From the NCBI GenBank assembly GCA_023398955.1, contig JAEWRL010000144.1, positions 193,339 through 257,338 of the forward strand: DNA of 64,000 nt, given 5' to 3'. This DNA is from Pseudomonadota bacterium (GTDB lineage: Bacteria; Myxococcota_A; Polyangia; Polyangiales; Polyangiaceae). Position numbers and translations under genes: made by a program. The notes below the pieces were generated by a model. It worked only from the letters and a program-made list of their open reading frames with translations, ran no database searches and was not told where the DNA came from. Each line of letters opens with the position of its first letter. Position 1 is the first letter of the stretch. Below, one piece after another: positions 52,368 through 61,410 of the stretch.

Positions 52368-53653
52368 GGAGCCCCGTCGATGGCTGCTTTTCGAGCCTCC
52401 GCCAGAAGGCGGCCGGCGTCCTGGCGCTCGAGCACTGCCCGTTCGAGGCGCGGCTGGATGATCTCTCGCTGAATCCTAAACAGGTCTGTGGACCACGGCC
52501 AGGGCATTGCTACCGAGAGCTGGTCGAGTGAAACTCCGTGGTTCGGATGTCGCTCGTAGAATCCGGATGCTCGTAGGCGCACAATAGCCTCTCGGGTGAC
52601 GGGCAGGTAGCCGGTGCTCGTGGCCCACTCCATTGCCTGCGTTGGCGCGTGCATGAAGCGCAGAAATGCCCACGCGGCCGCCTGTTCGTCGGGCGCGGCA
52701 CCGCGGGGCATCACCCAGTACGTTCCACCCGTGGGGACGGCGTGCTGCTTGAGCTTGGGGAGTGGCGCGGCAACTACCTGGAAGGGAGCGTTGTCTTCGA
52801 GGTATCTGATAAACGCGGTACTCGTCCAGATCATGGCTGCACGCCCGGCTAGAAAGTCCTGGTTCGTTTGTTCCCAGGCGTTGTAGTCGCGACCGGGTGG
52901 GGGTTTCATGGAGCCGTCACGGTGCACCATGGACTGCCAGAGCTCCAGCGCTAGTCGCCCTGCGTCGCCCCCCAACACGGGGCGCCCCAGCGGGCCAAAC
53001 AAGGTGCCGCCAGCCTGACCCACCATTGCTACCCAGAACCACCAGCTGATTGGGCATCCGAAGCCGTAGCGAACCGTCCGTCCTTCGCGGCGAATCGTCA
53101 GAGCCCTGGCGGTGGCGCGAAGCTCGCTCCAGGTGGAGGGTGCCTGCCGCCCTGCCTGGCCGAAGAGATCGCCGTTGAGGTACGCGATGGGAGTAGACCG
53201 ATTGAAGGGCAGCGCAACGAGAGGATGCTCACGGCCCCCCTGCCAGGAGCCGGATTGGCCGAGAGACTCTACGGTGTCCAGGTCGTCTGCTCCTTCGAAC
53301 CCCTCGAAGCTTTGGAGCACACCGGCGTTTGCCAAGTACGGAACGACCTCTCCAATGACGTGGCTGAGCGCCGGGGCGGCTCGTGCGGCCATGGCGGTGC
53401 GGAGCTTCGCCAGCCCCTCATAGTAGTCACCCTGGTAGACTGCGTCTATCTGGAACTCGTCTTGGGTCGTGTTGAAGCGGCGCACCAACCGCTCCAGGAC
53501 CTCGCGGTTACGACCACCATAAGTGAACCAGAGGCTCGCGCTTTGTCTGCCTCGCCGAGTTGGGTGGGAGCGACAGGCGGCGATGGGAAGAAGGCTGGCG
53601 CCTCCGAGGAGTCGCAGGGCCTGCCGTCGAGGCATCGCACCGCGCGCCTTCAT
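52364..53653 (-). CDS. ABC sugar-binding lipoprotein with Tat-like signal (429 aa)
   Basis: The start (ATG at 53653) overlaps the ATPase stop by ATGA. The signal PRRQALRLLGGASLLPIAAC has a twin-Arg and a lipobox, so export by Tat with lipid anchoring is likely. The mature part is a bacterial extracellular solute-binding fold (LWFTYGGRNREVLERLV, GRAAMIWTSTAFIRYLED, GGTYWVMPRGAAPDEQAAAW). It captures a sugar or glycerol-phosphate-like substrate for the adjacent permeases. The substrate is not readable from sequence. Confidence 0.85.
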   Translation of the reverse strand: MKARGAMPRRQALRLLGGASLLPIAACRSHPTRRGRQSASLWFTYGGRNREVLERLVRRFNTTQDEFQIDAVYQGDYYEGLAKLRTAMAARAAPALSHVIGEVVPYLANAGVLQSFEGFEGADDLDTVESLGQSGSWQGGREHPLVALPFNRSTPIAYLNGDLFGQAGRQAPSTWSELRATARALTIRREGRTVRYGFGCPISWWFWVAMVGQAGGTLFGPLGRPVLGGDAGRLALELWQSMVHRDGSMKPPPGRDYNAWEQTNQDFLAGRAAMIWTSTAFIRYLEDNAPFQVVAAPLPKLKQHAVPTGGTYWVMPRGAAPDEQAAAWAFLRFMHAPTQAMEWATSTGYLPVTREAIVRLRASGFYERHPNHGVSLDQLSVAMPWPWSTDLFRIQREIIQPRLERAVLERQDAGRLLAEARKAAIDGAP

Positions 53654-54726
53654 TGAGGCTCCGGGAGAGCACGTTCCGTAGTCCCATCGAACCACCGGAT
53701 ATGAGTGAGCGGGAGCCCGACCGGTATCTGGCTTCCGACAGGGGGGGCCTCGAAACCTGGCACCTTCGCGCGCAGACGTTGCCCGAAGACGTCGAGCTCC
53801 AAGTGAGTTTCGGCGCCGTGGGGCTCCATCCCTGTCACCGTGCCTGACGTATGCGCCGCGTCGCGGGTTTGCGCTGCCGGGCCAAGAAGGACGTGCTCGG
53901 GACGGATACCCAGCACGAGCCGGGATGCTGACGGAGCTGTCTGAAAGGTGAGTGGCCCGAGCCGCGTCCCTGAATCACTGTGCTCCAGGGGGCAGAGATT
54001 CATGGGTGGAGAACCGAAGAAGGACGCGACGAAGGTCGAGGCGGGAGCTTCGTAGATGCGCCGCGGCGTGTCGACCTGCTCGAGTCGTCCGTCCCGGAGC
54101 AGGGCGATGCGGTGCCCCAGCGTCATGGCCTCGGTTTGGTCGTGTGTGACGTAAATGGCGGTGCTCGCTAGCTGAGACAACAAACGTCCCAACTCGGAGC
54201 GCAGCTCGGCCCGCAGGGCTGCGTCCAGGTTGGACAGCGGTTCGTCAAAGAGGAACACCTCGGGTTTGCGGACAAGTGCCCGGCCCATCGCCACGCGCTG
54301 CTGCTCTCCTCCGCTGAGTTGGGCGGGGCGCCGCTCCAAGAGCTGCTCAATCCCGAGCAATCGCGCAGCGGACAGCACGGCCCTTTCGCGCTCGGCGCGA
54401 GGCAAGCGGCGCATCCGCAGCGGAAACGCGAGGATATCGCGCACCTTCATGTGGGGGTAGAGCGCAAAACCCTGGAAGACCATGGCGACATCGCGAGCCT
54501 GAGGAGGCACGCCTCGCATGTCACGATCGCCGATGAAGATCGATCCCGAATCGGGCGCATCGAGTCCTGCCACGAGCCGAAGCGTGGTGCTCTTGCCGCA
54601 GCCGGATGGCCCAACGAGACACAACACTTCGCCAGCGGAAATTTCGAGGTCTAGGCGATCGACAGCGGGCCTGCTTGCGTCAGAGAACCTGCGGACGAGT
54701 TCGCGAAGTCTAACGGGAGAGGCCAT
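53650..54726 (-). CDS. ABC transporter ATPase, MalK/UgpC type (358 aa)
   Basis: Walker A (GPSGCGKST), Q-loop (VFQGFALYPHM), signature LSGGEQQRVAMGRALV, Walker B (EVFLFDEPLSNLD) and the H-loop (YVTHDQTEAM) are all present. A C-terminal TOBE/OB regulatory domain follows (LVLGIRPEHVLLGP). The 358-residue length is normal. It is the first gene of the operon and powers the sugar importer. The intergenic region upstream is shared with the divergent lipoprotein pair. Confidence 0.92.
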   Translation of the reverse strand: MASPVRLRELVRRFSDASRPAVDRLDLEISAGEVLCLVGPSGCGKSTTLRLVAGLDAPDSGSIFIGDRDMRGVPPQARDVAMVFQGFALYPHMKVRDILAFPLRMRRLPRAERERAVLSAARLLGIEQLLERRPAQLSGGEQQRVAMGRALVRKPEVFLFDEPLSNLDAALRAELRSELGRLLSQLASTAIYVTHDQTEAMTLGHRIALLRDGRLEQVDTPRRIYEAPASTFVASFFGSPPMNLCPLEHSDSGTRLGPLTFQTAPSASRLVLGIRPEHVLLGPAAQTRDAAHTSGTVTGMEPHGAETHLELDVFGQRLRAKVPGFEAPPVGSQIPVGLPLTHIRWFDGTTERALPEPQ

Positions 54727-54907
54727 GGCTTCGTGTCTTTGGGCTGTGCTTGGCGCGGTGCGGTGAGCCGCGGAGGGGAGGCATGCGGACTGGGACGATG
54801 GTATACCGCCCCACCAGTACTTGGCGAGCGGCCGTGCCGGTCGTTCGGAGCGTAATCTGCAAGGACTCAGTAGCATCGTGTTTCAGGATCGGTGGCGAAG
54901 CACTCGA

Positions 54908-56155
54908 GTGGAAAGGACGGCCGCGTTGCTCGCGGCACTGCTCGCCATTGGTGGCTGCGAGCAGGCGGATGCGAGCTCCCGGACGCCTCCGGCAGGAGCC
55001 GCGGCACCGGGCGCCGGACAGGTCCGAGAGGCGACGCTGCCTTCGCGAATGGGTCGTAACATTGAAGGCGGAAGCGGAGAACCGCTGGATATCGACAGGC
55101 CGCGCTGCCCCGAAGGAATGGCACTCGTTTCTGGCGGCCCATTCTGGGTTGGCTCGAAGCATGGGACCGAGACGGCGGAGGAGAGTCCCCGGTATCGCAC
55201 CAAGCTCGCCGCCTTCTGCCTGGATCTCACCGAAGTGACGGTCGCTGCCTACCAGAGCTGTGTCGATACGGGAGACTGCGAGCCAGCTCGAGCCGACTCC
55301 ACCCTCTGCAATGGCGCACGTCCTGACAGGGAACGCCACCCCATCAACTGTGTCAGCTGGTACCAGGCCGAGGCCTTCTGTGCATGGCGTGAGGCCAGGC
55401 TGCCGACAGAGGCAGAATGGGAGTATGCGGCTCGCGGCGGAGAGCGGTACCTGACTTATCCGTGGGGTGACGAGCCTCCGGATGGTAGGACATGCTGGAA
55501 GCAGCCGACTTCTTGCGAGGTCGCCAGCTATGCGCCAGGCGCGTTCGGGATCTACGACCTGAGCGGCAACGTCTGGGAGTGGGTGGGCGACGGATTTGGA
55601 CCCTATCCTTGGCCCGATCCTGACTCGCCGCATCGCGGCTACCGTGGCGGCAGCTTCAGCAGGCGCTTCGAAAAGTGGATGCAGATTCGCCTCAGGAATT
55701 GGTGGACTCCCGACAAGCATGGCGCCCATCTCGGGTTTCGCTGCGCTGCACGTGTCGAGAGCGCCGAATGCCCGTTTGGACGGGATGTTCACGGTGACTG
55801 CCTCCACGGTGTGCTCGACATCGAGTGCCCACCCGGGAGACGCTTCAACGGCATCCGCTGTGCTCCCAACGAAGCGGTCCGCGATTGCCCGATTGGGCGC
55901 CACGTCGAGCCGGGGTTCGGCTGTGTTCGGGACGAGCTTCCGGAGCCGGAACCGGCGGCTGCGGCCAGTTCCAGGGGCGTGAAACGACGCCGTACGAGAA
56001 CGTTTGACGCAGACTGCCGGGCGAACTACGCAGGGAGGCCCCGCGCCTATCAGTTCTCCGGTGGCACGCATCGAGGCCGGACCCTGGCGGCAACGCGCCG
56101 AGGCTGCAAGAATCGGGATGTCGGCGTCGGGTGGAACTCCACCTGTTGTCCGTGA
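54908..56155 (+). CDS. Lipoprotein with formylglycine-generating-enzyme (SUMF1) fold and Cys-repeat tail (415 aa)
   Basis: The GTG start gives a signal with lipobox (LLAIGGCE). The FGE/sulfatase domain covers about residues 70-285: FWVGSKHGTETAEESPRYR, HPINCVSWYQAEAFCAWR, LPTEAEWEYAARGGE, YDLSGNVWEWVGDG, YRGGSFSR. Behind it three units of the form CPxGR...C follow (CPFGRDVHGDC, CPPGRRFNGIRC, CPIGRHVEPGFGC), then a basic tail. Members without the catalytic Cys pair act as binding domains, so enzyme activity is uncertain. It is 19 bases from the SGNH-type lipoprotein gene, so the two are probably one operon. Confidence 0.8.
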   Translation: MERTAALLAALLAIGGCEQADASSRTPPAGAAAPGAGQVREATLPSRMGRNIEGGSGEPLDIDRPRCPEGMALVSGGPFWVGSKHGTETAEESPRYRTKLAAFCLDLTEVTVAAYQSCVDTGDCEPARADSTLCNGARPDRERHPINCVSWYQAEAFCAWREARLPTEAEWEYAARGGERYLTYPWGDEPPDGRTCWKQPTSCEVASYAPGAFGIYDLSGNVWEWVGDGFGPYPWPDPDSPHRGYRGGSFSRRFEKWMQIRLRNWWTPDKHGAHLGFRCAARVESAECPFGRDVHGDCLHGVLDIECPPGRRFNGIRCAPNEAVRDCPIGRHVEPGFGCVRDELPEPEPAAAASSRGVKRRRTRTFDADCRANYAGRPRAYQFSGGTHRGRTLAATRRGCKNRDVGVGWNSTCCP

Positions 56156-56174
56156 CCACGAGCATCTTCGACAA

Positions 56175-57014
56175 ATGACCTCGCTCATCCCATGTCTGTT
56201 GGCAATCCTGCTCGGTGCTTGTAGCGGCGCCACACCATCGCCGCGAACGACAAGTATGGAGGACGATCCTGGGGCCACAGGTTCCTCGAGCCCCGCCACA
56301 TTGAAGCACGAATCTTCTACCGCGAACCGAGATGAAGCGTCGAGCACTCTTCTAATGGAGCCGGGAACCAGCGACCTAGAGCCGCCGCCCGAGCGTTTCC
56401 CGTCGGGGCTCGTCGCATCCGGAAGGTACCGGGAGCCCGCCGAAGACATTCCTGCGGGAACGACAGTGCTCCACATCGGCGATTCATTCGCTGGCGCCCT
56501 GGGCATCGAATTGAACAAGCTATTCAAGGTTCACGGTGTTCAGGGAAAACTGAAGTTCAAGGTGCCGAGTTACATTCCTGGCTGGGCCTCGGGCAGGGAG
56601 CTCTCGGACTACTTGGCGCAGTATGAGCCGGACCTGGTCCTCATTACTCTGGGAGCCAACGAGATGGAGATTGGCGATCCGCAGCAAAGGGCTCCAAAGA
56701 TTCGCAAGCTCGTTGGGCGGCTGGGGGACACCCCGTGCGTTTGGATCGCCCCAGCTCTGTGGGGCAAGGACAACGGGTTGATGGACGTCGTGCGCGAGAA
56801 CGTCGCGCCCTGCCGCTTCCTCGACACCAACCAAGTGGTCCAGTACATGCCGCGCGCGGGTGACAAGATCCACCCACACATGAGCGCGCGGCCGGATTGG
56901 GCGGAGCTCGTACTGCGTTGGCTCGCTCGAGAGCGCGCTGCCACTACGGAGTGGCCATGGCGGCTCCGCGCGTCGACGGATGACAAGGAGCTTTCCACTC
57001 GCCCGCCGCTATAG
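56175..57014 (+). CDS. SGNH/GDSL-like hydrolase lipoprotein (279 aa)
   Basis: A lipobox ends the signal (AILLGACSG). A Ser/Thr-rich linker of ~70 residues follows. The SGNH blocks are visible: VLHIGDSFAGALG (nucleophile Ser in GDS), LVLITLGANEMEIG (GxxN block) and DKIHPHMSARPDWAELVLRW (catalytic D-x-x-H). Such surface esterases deacetylate or acetylate glycans or lipids. It is the second gene after the FGE-like lipoprotein; the pair may act together on a surface glycan. Confidence 0.75.
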   Translation: MTSLIPCLLAILLGACSGATPSPRTTSMEDDPGATGSSSPATLKHESSTANRDEASSTLLMEPGTSDLEPPPERFPSGLVASGRYREPAEDIPAGTTVLHIGDSFAGALGIELNKLFKVHGVQGKLKFKVPSYIPGWASGRELSDYLAQYEPDLVLITLGANEMEIGDPQQRAPKIRKLVGRLGDTPCVWIAPALWGKDNGLMDVVRENVAPCRFLDTNQVVQYMPRAGDKIHPHMSARPDWAELVLRWLARERAATTEWPWRLRASTDDKELSTRPPL

Positions 57015-57025
57015 TCCGATGCGAC

Positions 57026-57847
57026 TCAGATGAGCCTGATGCGCATCCGCTCTCGCGCCACGATTGCGCCGGACCAAGCGCTGCGAGCCTCGCGCTCGAG
57101 GTTCTCCATGAAGCCGTCTTCGTGGTTCGGATCATGGTGGAAAATCGCGAGTTGTTTCACGGCGGCAGCTTGACAGAGGCGGACGGCCTCCTGCCACGTG
57201 GAGTGCCCCCAGCCGACGTGGTTCGGAAACTCCTGGTCGGTGTAGGTGGAGTCGTAAACGACAAGGTCCGCCCCATCGATCAGCTTCAAGACGCTTTGAT
57301 CCGGCTTTCCGATGACGTGTTCCGTATCAGTCACGTAAGCGAGCGCCTTGCCTGCGTACTCGACGCGGTAGCCAGTGGCTCCGTTGGGATGATTCAGCGG
57401 TGCTGTTTTGACGCCAACCTCCCCGAAGTGGAACCGATCGCCCGCATCGAAGTCCTCGAACGTCAGGGCGGCGCGCATGGCTTCCAGGGGCACTGGGAAA
57501 GTGGGTCGAGACATTTGCCCGGCAAAGACCTCCCGCACCCCGCCCTCGTGCCGGAGGTGTCCGGCCATGATGTGGAAGCTCCGCCCAGTCTGAAAGCCCG
57601 GAGCGAAGAACGGGAAGCCGTTGATGTGATCCCAGTGAGTGTGCGTCAGCAGAAGGCGTGCCTTACGCACGTCTTCCGCCAAAAAGCGGCGTCCGAGCTC
57701 CCGGATCCCCGTGCCCGCGTCGAGTACGAGCCGCTCGTCGCCCAACCGAAGTTCCAGGCAGGACGTGTTGCCGCCGTAGGTCACGTACTGAGGGGAGGGG
57801 CACGCGATGCTACCGCGGACGCCCCAGAACTCGACCTCGAAACCCAT
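57026..57847 (-). CDS. MBL-fold metallo-hydrolase (273 aa)
   Basis: The metallo-beta-lactamase metal ligands are in order: LLLTHTHWDHINGFPFF (HxHxDH, about residues 68-84), the later His in TAPLNHPNGATGYR, the bridging Asp in AYVTDTEHVIG, and the final His in VGWGHSTWQEAV. It starts MGFEVEFWGVRGSIACPS, as in PhnP/cyclic-nucleotide-phosphodiesterase-like members. It is a soluble hydrolase of phosphodiester- or ester-type substrates; the substrate is unknown. Confidence 0.88.
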   Translation of the reverse strand: MGFEVEFWGVRGSIACPSPQYVTYGGNTSCLELRLGDERLVLDAGTGIRELGRRFLAEDVRKARLLLTHTHWDHINGFPFFAPGFQTGRSFHIMAGHLRHEGGVREVFAGQMSRPTFPVPLEAMRAALTFEDFDAGDRFHFGEVGVKTAPLNHPNGATGYRVEYAGKALAYVTDTEHVIGKPDQSVLKLIDGADLVVYDSTYTDQEFPNHVGWGHSTWQEAVRLCQAAAVKQLAIFHHDPNHEDGFMENLEREARSAWSGAIVARERMRIRLI

Positions 57848-58106
57848 CCGGCGGAGGATAGCACGAGGCCGGGGGCGAATGGGAGGGCCCGGCGCCGGGA
57901 AGAAGCGCTACGGCGGCCTTGGTGTGAGGGGACCTCGCTGTAATCTATTGGCCACGTGGCCTATCGGCTGCTTCAGTCAATCCGGATTTCGTCGACACTG
58001 CTGCGGGAATGCGCTAAGGCATCGCCCCCCGGCCCGGGCAACGTGCGCGGCCCGGGCAGCGGGCGCCGCAGTGACGTCGCCGCGCAAGCGAGGAAAAGAG
58101 CAGCAC

Positions 58107-58355
58107 ATGAAGGACGGCATTCATCCCAAGTACCAGCCCGCGGTCTTCGTCGACGGAGATCACGAGATCGTGACCCGCTCGACGCTGACCTCCGCCGAGA
58201 AGAGGGTGATTGGTGGGGTCGAGCACAGCATCATCCACGTGGATATCAGCTCGTACACGCATCCCTTTTACACGGGGAAGCAGCGTATCCTCGACACCGC
58301 TGGGCGTGTGGAGCGCTTTCGGCAGCGCTACGCGAAGGCTGGCTCGAAGAGCTAG
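58107..58355 (+). CDS. rpmE2: 50S ribosomal protein L31 type B
   Basis: 82 residues starting MKDGIHPKYQPAVFVD with SYTHPFYTGKQRILDTAGRV matches L31. It lacks the zinc-binding CxxC Cys of the type A form, so it is the zinc-independent type B paralog (YkgM/RpmE2). Such copies often replace the zinc form under zinc limitation, though no Zur site was seen upstream. A GAGGAAAAGAG ribosome site precedes the ATG. Confidence 0.93.
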   Translation: MKDGIHPKYQPAVFVDGDHEIVTRSTLTSAEKRVIGGVEHSIIHVDISSYTHPFYTGKQRILDTAGRVERFRQRYAKAGSKS

Positions 58356-58426
58356 CGCATTGTCCATTGAGGCCCAGGGACGAGCGGCACCCGCGGGCCT
58401 CGTGGCGACCCGCGCGGCCGGACCCT

Positions 58427-58942
58427 TCAGTCATCCAGGGAATCGAGTTCGGCTTCGAGGCGCCGATCGAGCTCAGCGCTACGATCGTCGTTCGCTCGTG
58501 GCGCCGCGGGCCGGGCGTCCCGTCCCTGCCGCAGGCGACGAAGGACGGCCCAGAGTACGCCCGCGCTGACCAGGAGTAGGGCTACTGGCAGCAGCCACCC
58601 GCCTGGACTCCGAGGCGCCCCGGACAAGTCCTGACCCGGAACACGCTGCTCGAGTCGCGCACGGATCTCCTCCGTGGAGAGGCCTTCGTCGACCCACTGC
58701 CGAATGTCGTGCCGCCATTCCGCGGCCTTCGGGCTTGGGCAGGACGAGAGGGTCCGTCCCGGACAGAACGGGCTCATCGTGTGGCTCGCGATGTCGTCGG
58801 CGCGATGCCCGGGGGCCGGCGCTGCAACACTCGGCGCCAGCGCCAGCAGCAGGGCGGCGCAGGCCGCGAGCCACAGCGGCACCCAGCGACGTTGGAGACT
58901 CAGCACGCGCACAGCATAGTCGCCTCCGGTCGCCCCCGCCAT
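58427..58942 (-). CDS. CcmH/NrfF-like cytochrome c biogenesis protein (171 aa)
   Basis: A signal peptide (VPLWLAACAALLLALAPSVA) is followed by the Cys region FCPGRTLSSCPSPKAAEWRH, then DIRQWVDEGLSTEEIRARLE and a C-terminal transmembrane helix (LLPVALLLVSAGVLWAVLRR). Order and length fit CcmH/CycL, which reduces apocytochrome CXXCH. The Cys spacing is C-x7-C rather than the usual C-x2-C. The start is either the ATG at 58942 or a GTG at 58912. It lies 5 bases behind the SNF2 helicase stop, probably in one transcript. Confidence 0.7.
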   Translation of the reverse strand: MAGATGGDYAVRVLSLQRRWVPLWLAACAALLLALAPSVAAPAPGHRADDIASHTMSPFCPGRTLSSCPSPKAAEWRHDIRQWVDEGLSTEEIRARLEQRVPGQDLSGAPRSPGGWLLPVALLLVSAGVLWAVLRRLRQGRDARPAAPRANDDRSAELDRRLEAELDSLDD

Positions 58943-58947
58943 GGACG

Positions 58948-61257
58948 TCAGTCGGGGAGTGGCGCGAAGAGGTCGTCCAGATCGTCGGCTGATAGTTCGG
59001 GACGCGCAGCACCCAGGAGCGTCTCGGCGAGATGACGCTTCTTCTGCTGAAGCCGAATCATTCGCTCTTCGACGCTGCCGGCGACGATCAGGTTGTACAC
59101 GAACACGGGGCGGGTTTGGCCGATGCGGTACGCACGGTCCGTCGCTTGGGATTGGGCGGCAGCGTTCCACCACGGATCATAGTGGATCACCGTGTCGGCA
59201 CGCGTGAGGTTCAGCCCGGTCCCGCCTGCCTTCAGGCTGATGAGGAAGACGCGGGCCTTCCCCGATTGGAACGTTTCCACGGCGCCTTCGCGGTCGATGG
59301 TGTTGCCCGTGAGCGTGATGAACTCCACGCCGCGATCGCTCAGGCCGTGCGCCAGCAGCGCGAGCATTCGTGTGAACTGGGAGAAGACGAGGACGCGCCG
59401 CTCTTGTTCGAGCTGTCGCGCCAACAGGTCGAAGAACAGATCGAACTTGGCCGATTGCTTCACACGCGTGGCGCTGGGCACCGTCACGAGCCGTGGATCG
59501 CAACAAACCTGACGAAGCTTCATCAAGGCGTCGAGGATAGCAACGGTCGATCCCGTGATTCCCTTGTCCTTGATGGCCTTGCGGACATCGGCATGGGCAG
59601 CGACGCGAATGCTCTCGTAGAGATCACGTTGAGGTCCTTCCAACTCGACCGGTCTGAGGATCTCTGTCTTTGGCGGTAGGTCCTTGGCGACAGACTCCTT
59701 CATGCGCCGCAGAATGAACGGACCAACCCGGTCCCTAAGTTGTGCGAGACGCGCATCGTTCGCCTCCCTTTCGATGGGGTGTCGAAAGTTTTTGGCGAAG
59801 GCGCTCAGCTCTCCCAGGAGCTCCGGCATCAGGAAGTGGAACTGAGCCCAGAGTTCCTCGAGGTTGTTCTCGACGGGGGTGCCGGAAAGGCAGAGCCGGT
59901 GTCGCGCGTTGAGAGAGCGGACGGCTCGAAACGCAAGGCTACGCGGGTTCTTGATGGCTTGGGCTTCGTCCAGGATCACGATGTGGAATTCCTGTTGCTG
60001 GAACACCTCTTGATCCCGAACGACGATGGGGTAGGTCGTGAGCACGACGGGTGCCTTCGAGATGAGGTCGCGCTCCCGTTCGCGCTTTGGCCCATGATAG
60101 ACACAAGGTCGCAGATGGGGCGCGAACTTCTCGATCTCCCGGCGCCAATTACCAATGAGGCTGGTCGGCATGACGATGAGCGCCGGCAAGTCCAGGCGGT
60201 GGGCGGCCTTCTCGGTCGCCAGGTGCGCGATGGTTTGCAGCGTCTTTCCTAGCCCCATATCGTCGGCCAGAACGCCTCCGAAATCCGTGGCCCGGAGCTG
60301 CTGCAGCCAGGCTAGCCCCTCCGCCTGGTAGGGGCGAAGCGTGGCACGGAGGCCTGGCGTGTGTGCGGGCGGAAACGAGGTTGCCGTTCGAACCTGCCAC
60401 CCGCGTCTCAGCAGTGGCTCGGCGCCCCGCCAGCATACCTTCCCGGCATCTTCCTCCAAGGTCTCCTGAAGCTTGGCAAAAGAGGGGGCCTGTGCTCCCG
60501 GAAAGCAGACCCGGTCGAGGTTGCGCGTGTCGTTTCGATAGAGCTCGAGGAGCACGCCCAGCAGGCTCTTGAGACGTTCGGGAGCGAGGGTGAGATACCG
60601 GTTGTGTCCCACAGGAACTGCACGAAAGCGGGCAGGGAAGCGCAGAAGCGTCTGCAACGAGTCGGCGTCAGGGCTTTGCTCGAAGAGTTCGAGCAGCGTA
60701 GGCACCAGATTGATCCGATGCCCGTCGACTTCCACCCCGAGCTCGAGGGCGAACCAGTCTCGGCGCTCCTCGTCTGCCTCCACGTCCGCGTACCAGTCCG
60801 GCGCGTCCTCGACCACCTGGTAGGGATAATCTGGATCGACGTCCACCTCCCAGCCGAGAGCCCGAAGCTGAGGCAATGCGTAAGCGGTGAAGGAACACCA
60901 CGAATGCACGTTGCCGTCGGGGTGAACGAGATAGTCTGCCTCCGAATCTAGTGCCGGAGTGCAGTCATCGAGGCAATCAATCTCGATGGCGCCGAAGCTT
61001 TCCAGGAGACATTGCACGCGCCGCTCGGCGTCGAGATTCCGCTCTATCGCCGCGGTGGCGGAGGCACCCGACAACAGTACCCGTGGGCCGTCATCGCGGG
61101 GCCGGAGCTCCACCCCCCCGTAATCGAATGCGAGGCTGAGGGCGGGGATGTCTTGGTCTAGGCCCTCAGGTCCGGCGAGCACGGTCTCCAGGTAGAGGCG
61201 GACGCGCACGCCAGGAGACGCCAAGCCTGCTGCTATGTTCAGGGACTGCGCAAACAC
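58948..61257 (-). CDS. SNF2-family DNA-dependent ATPase/helicase (769 aa)
   Basis: All SF2/Snf2 motifs are present: DDMGLGKTLQTIAHLA (I), IVILDEAQAIKN (II, DEAQ), CLSGTPVENNLEELW (III), FILRRMK, and in the second lobe SLKAGGTGLNLTRADTVIHY and ATDRAYRIGQ (V-VI). The ~330-residue N-terminal domain is unlike a SWIM or bromodomain and resembles HepA/RapA-related bacterial Snf2 proteins. It remodels DNA-protein complexes or moves on dsDNA; helicase strand separation is not expected. It is shorter than many bacterial relatives (about 1000 aa) but seems complete. Confidence 0.9.
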   Translation of the reverse strand: MFAQSLNIAAGLASPGVRVRLYLETVLAGPEGLDQDIPALSLAFDYGGVELRPRDDGPRVLLSGASATAAIERNLDAERRVQCLLESFGAIEIDCLDDCTPALDSEADYLVHPDGNVHSWCSFTAYALPQLRALGWEVDVDPDYPYQVVEDAPDWYADVEADEERRDWFALELGVEVDGHRINLVPTLLELFEQSPDADSLQTLLRFPARFRAVPVGHNRYLTLAPERLKSLLGVLLELYRNDTRNLDRVCFPGAQAPSFAKLQETLEEDAGKVCWRGAEPLLRRGWQVRTATSFPPAHTPGLRATLRPYQAEGLAWLQQLRATDFGGVLADDMGLGKTLQTIAHLATEKAAHRLDLPALIVMPTSLIGNWRREIEKFAPHLRPCVYHGPKRERERDLISKAPVVLTTYPIVVRDQEVFQQQEFHIVILDEAQAIKNPRSLAFRAVRSLNARHRLCLSGTPVENNLEELWAQFHFLMPELLGELSAFAKNFRHPIEREANDARLAQLRDRVGPFILRRMKESVAKDLPPKTEILRPVELEGPQRDLYESIRVAAHADVRKAIKDKGITGSTVAILDALMKLRQVCCDPRLVTVPSATRVKQSAKFDLFFDLLARQLEQERRVLVFSQFTRMLALLAHGLSDRGVEFITLTGNTIDREGAVETFQSGKARVFLISLKAGGTGLNLTRADTVIHYDPWWNAAAQSQATDRAYRIGQTRPVFVYNLIVAGSVEERMIRLQQKKRHLAETLLGAARPELSADDLDDLFAPLPD

Positions 61258-61410
61258 TCAGCGGGTTGGAGCATAGACTCGAATGGATGTCGATCTTTCG
61301 CCGGGGATTTCTTCGATCCGAGGGCCCGCCGCGGGGGCAATTCGACCGCTGGGTCGGGGCGCTGTGCCGCTTGCCAGTGCGTGCTCGGCAGCGACGGCTA
61401 GACTCTCTCG

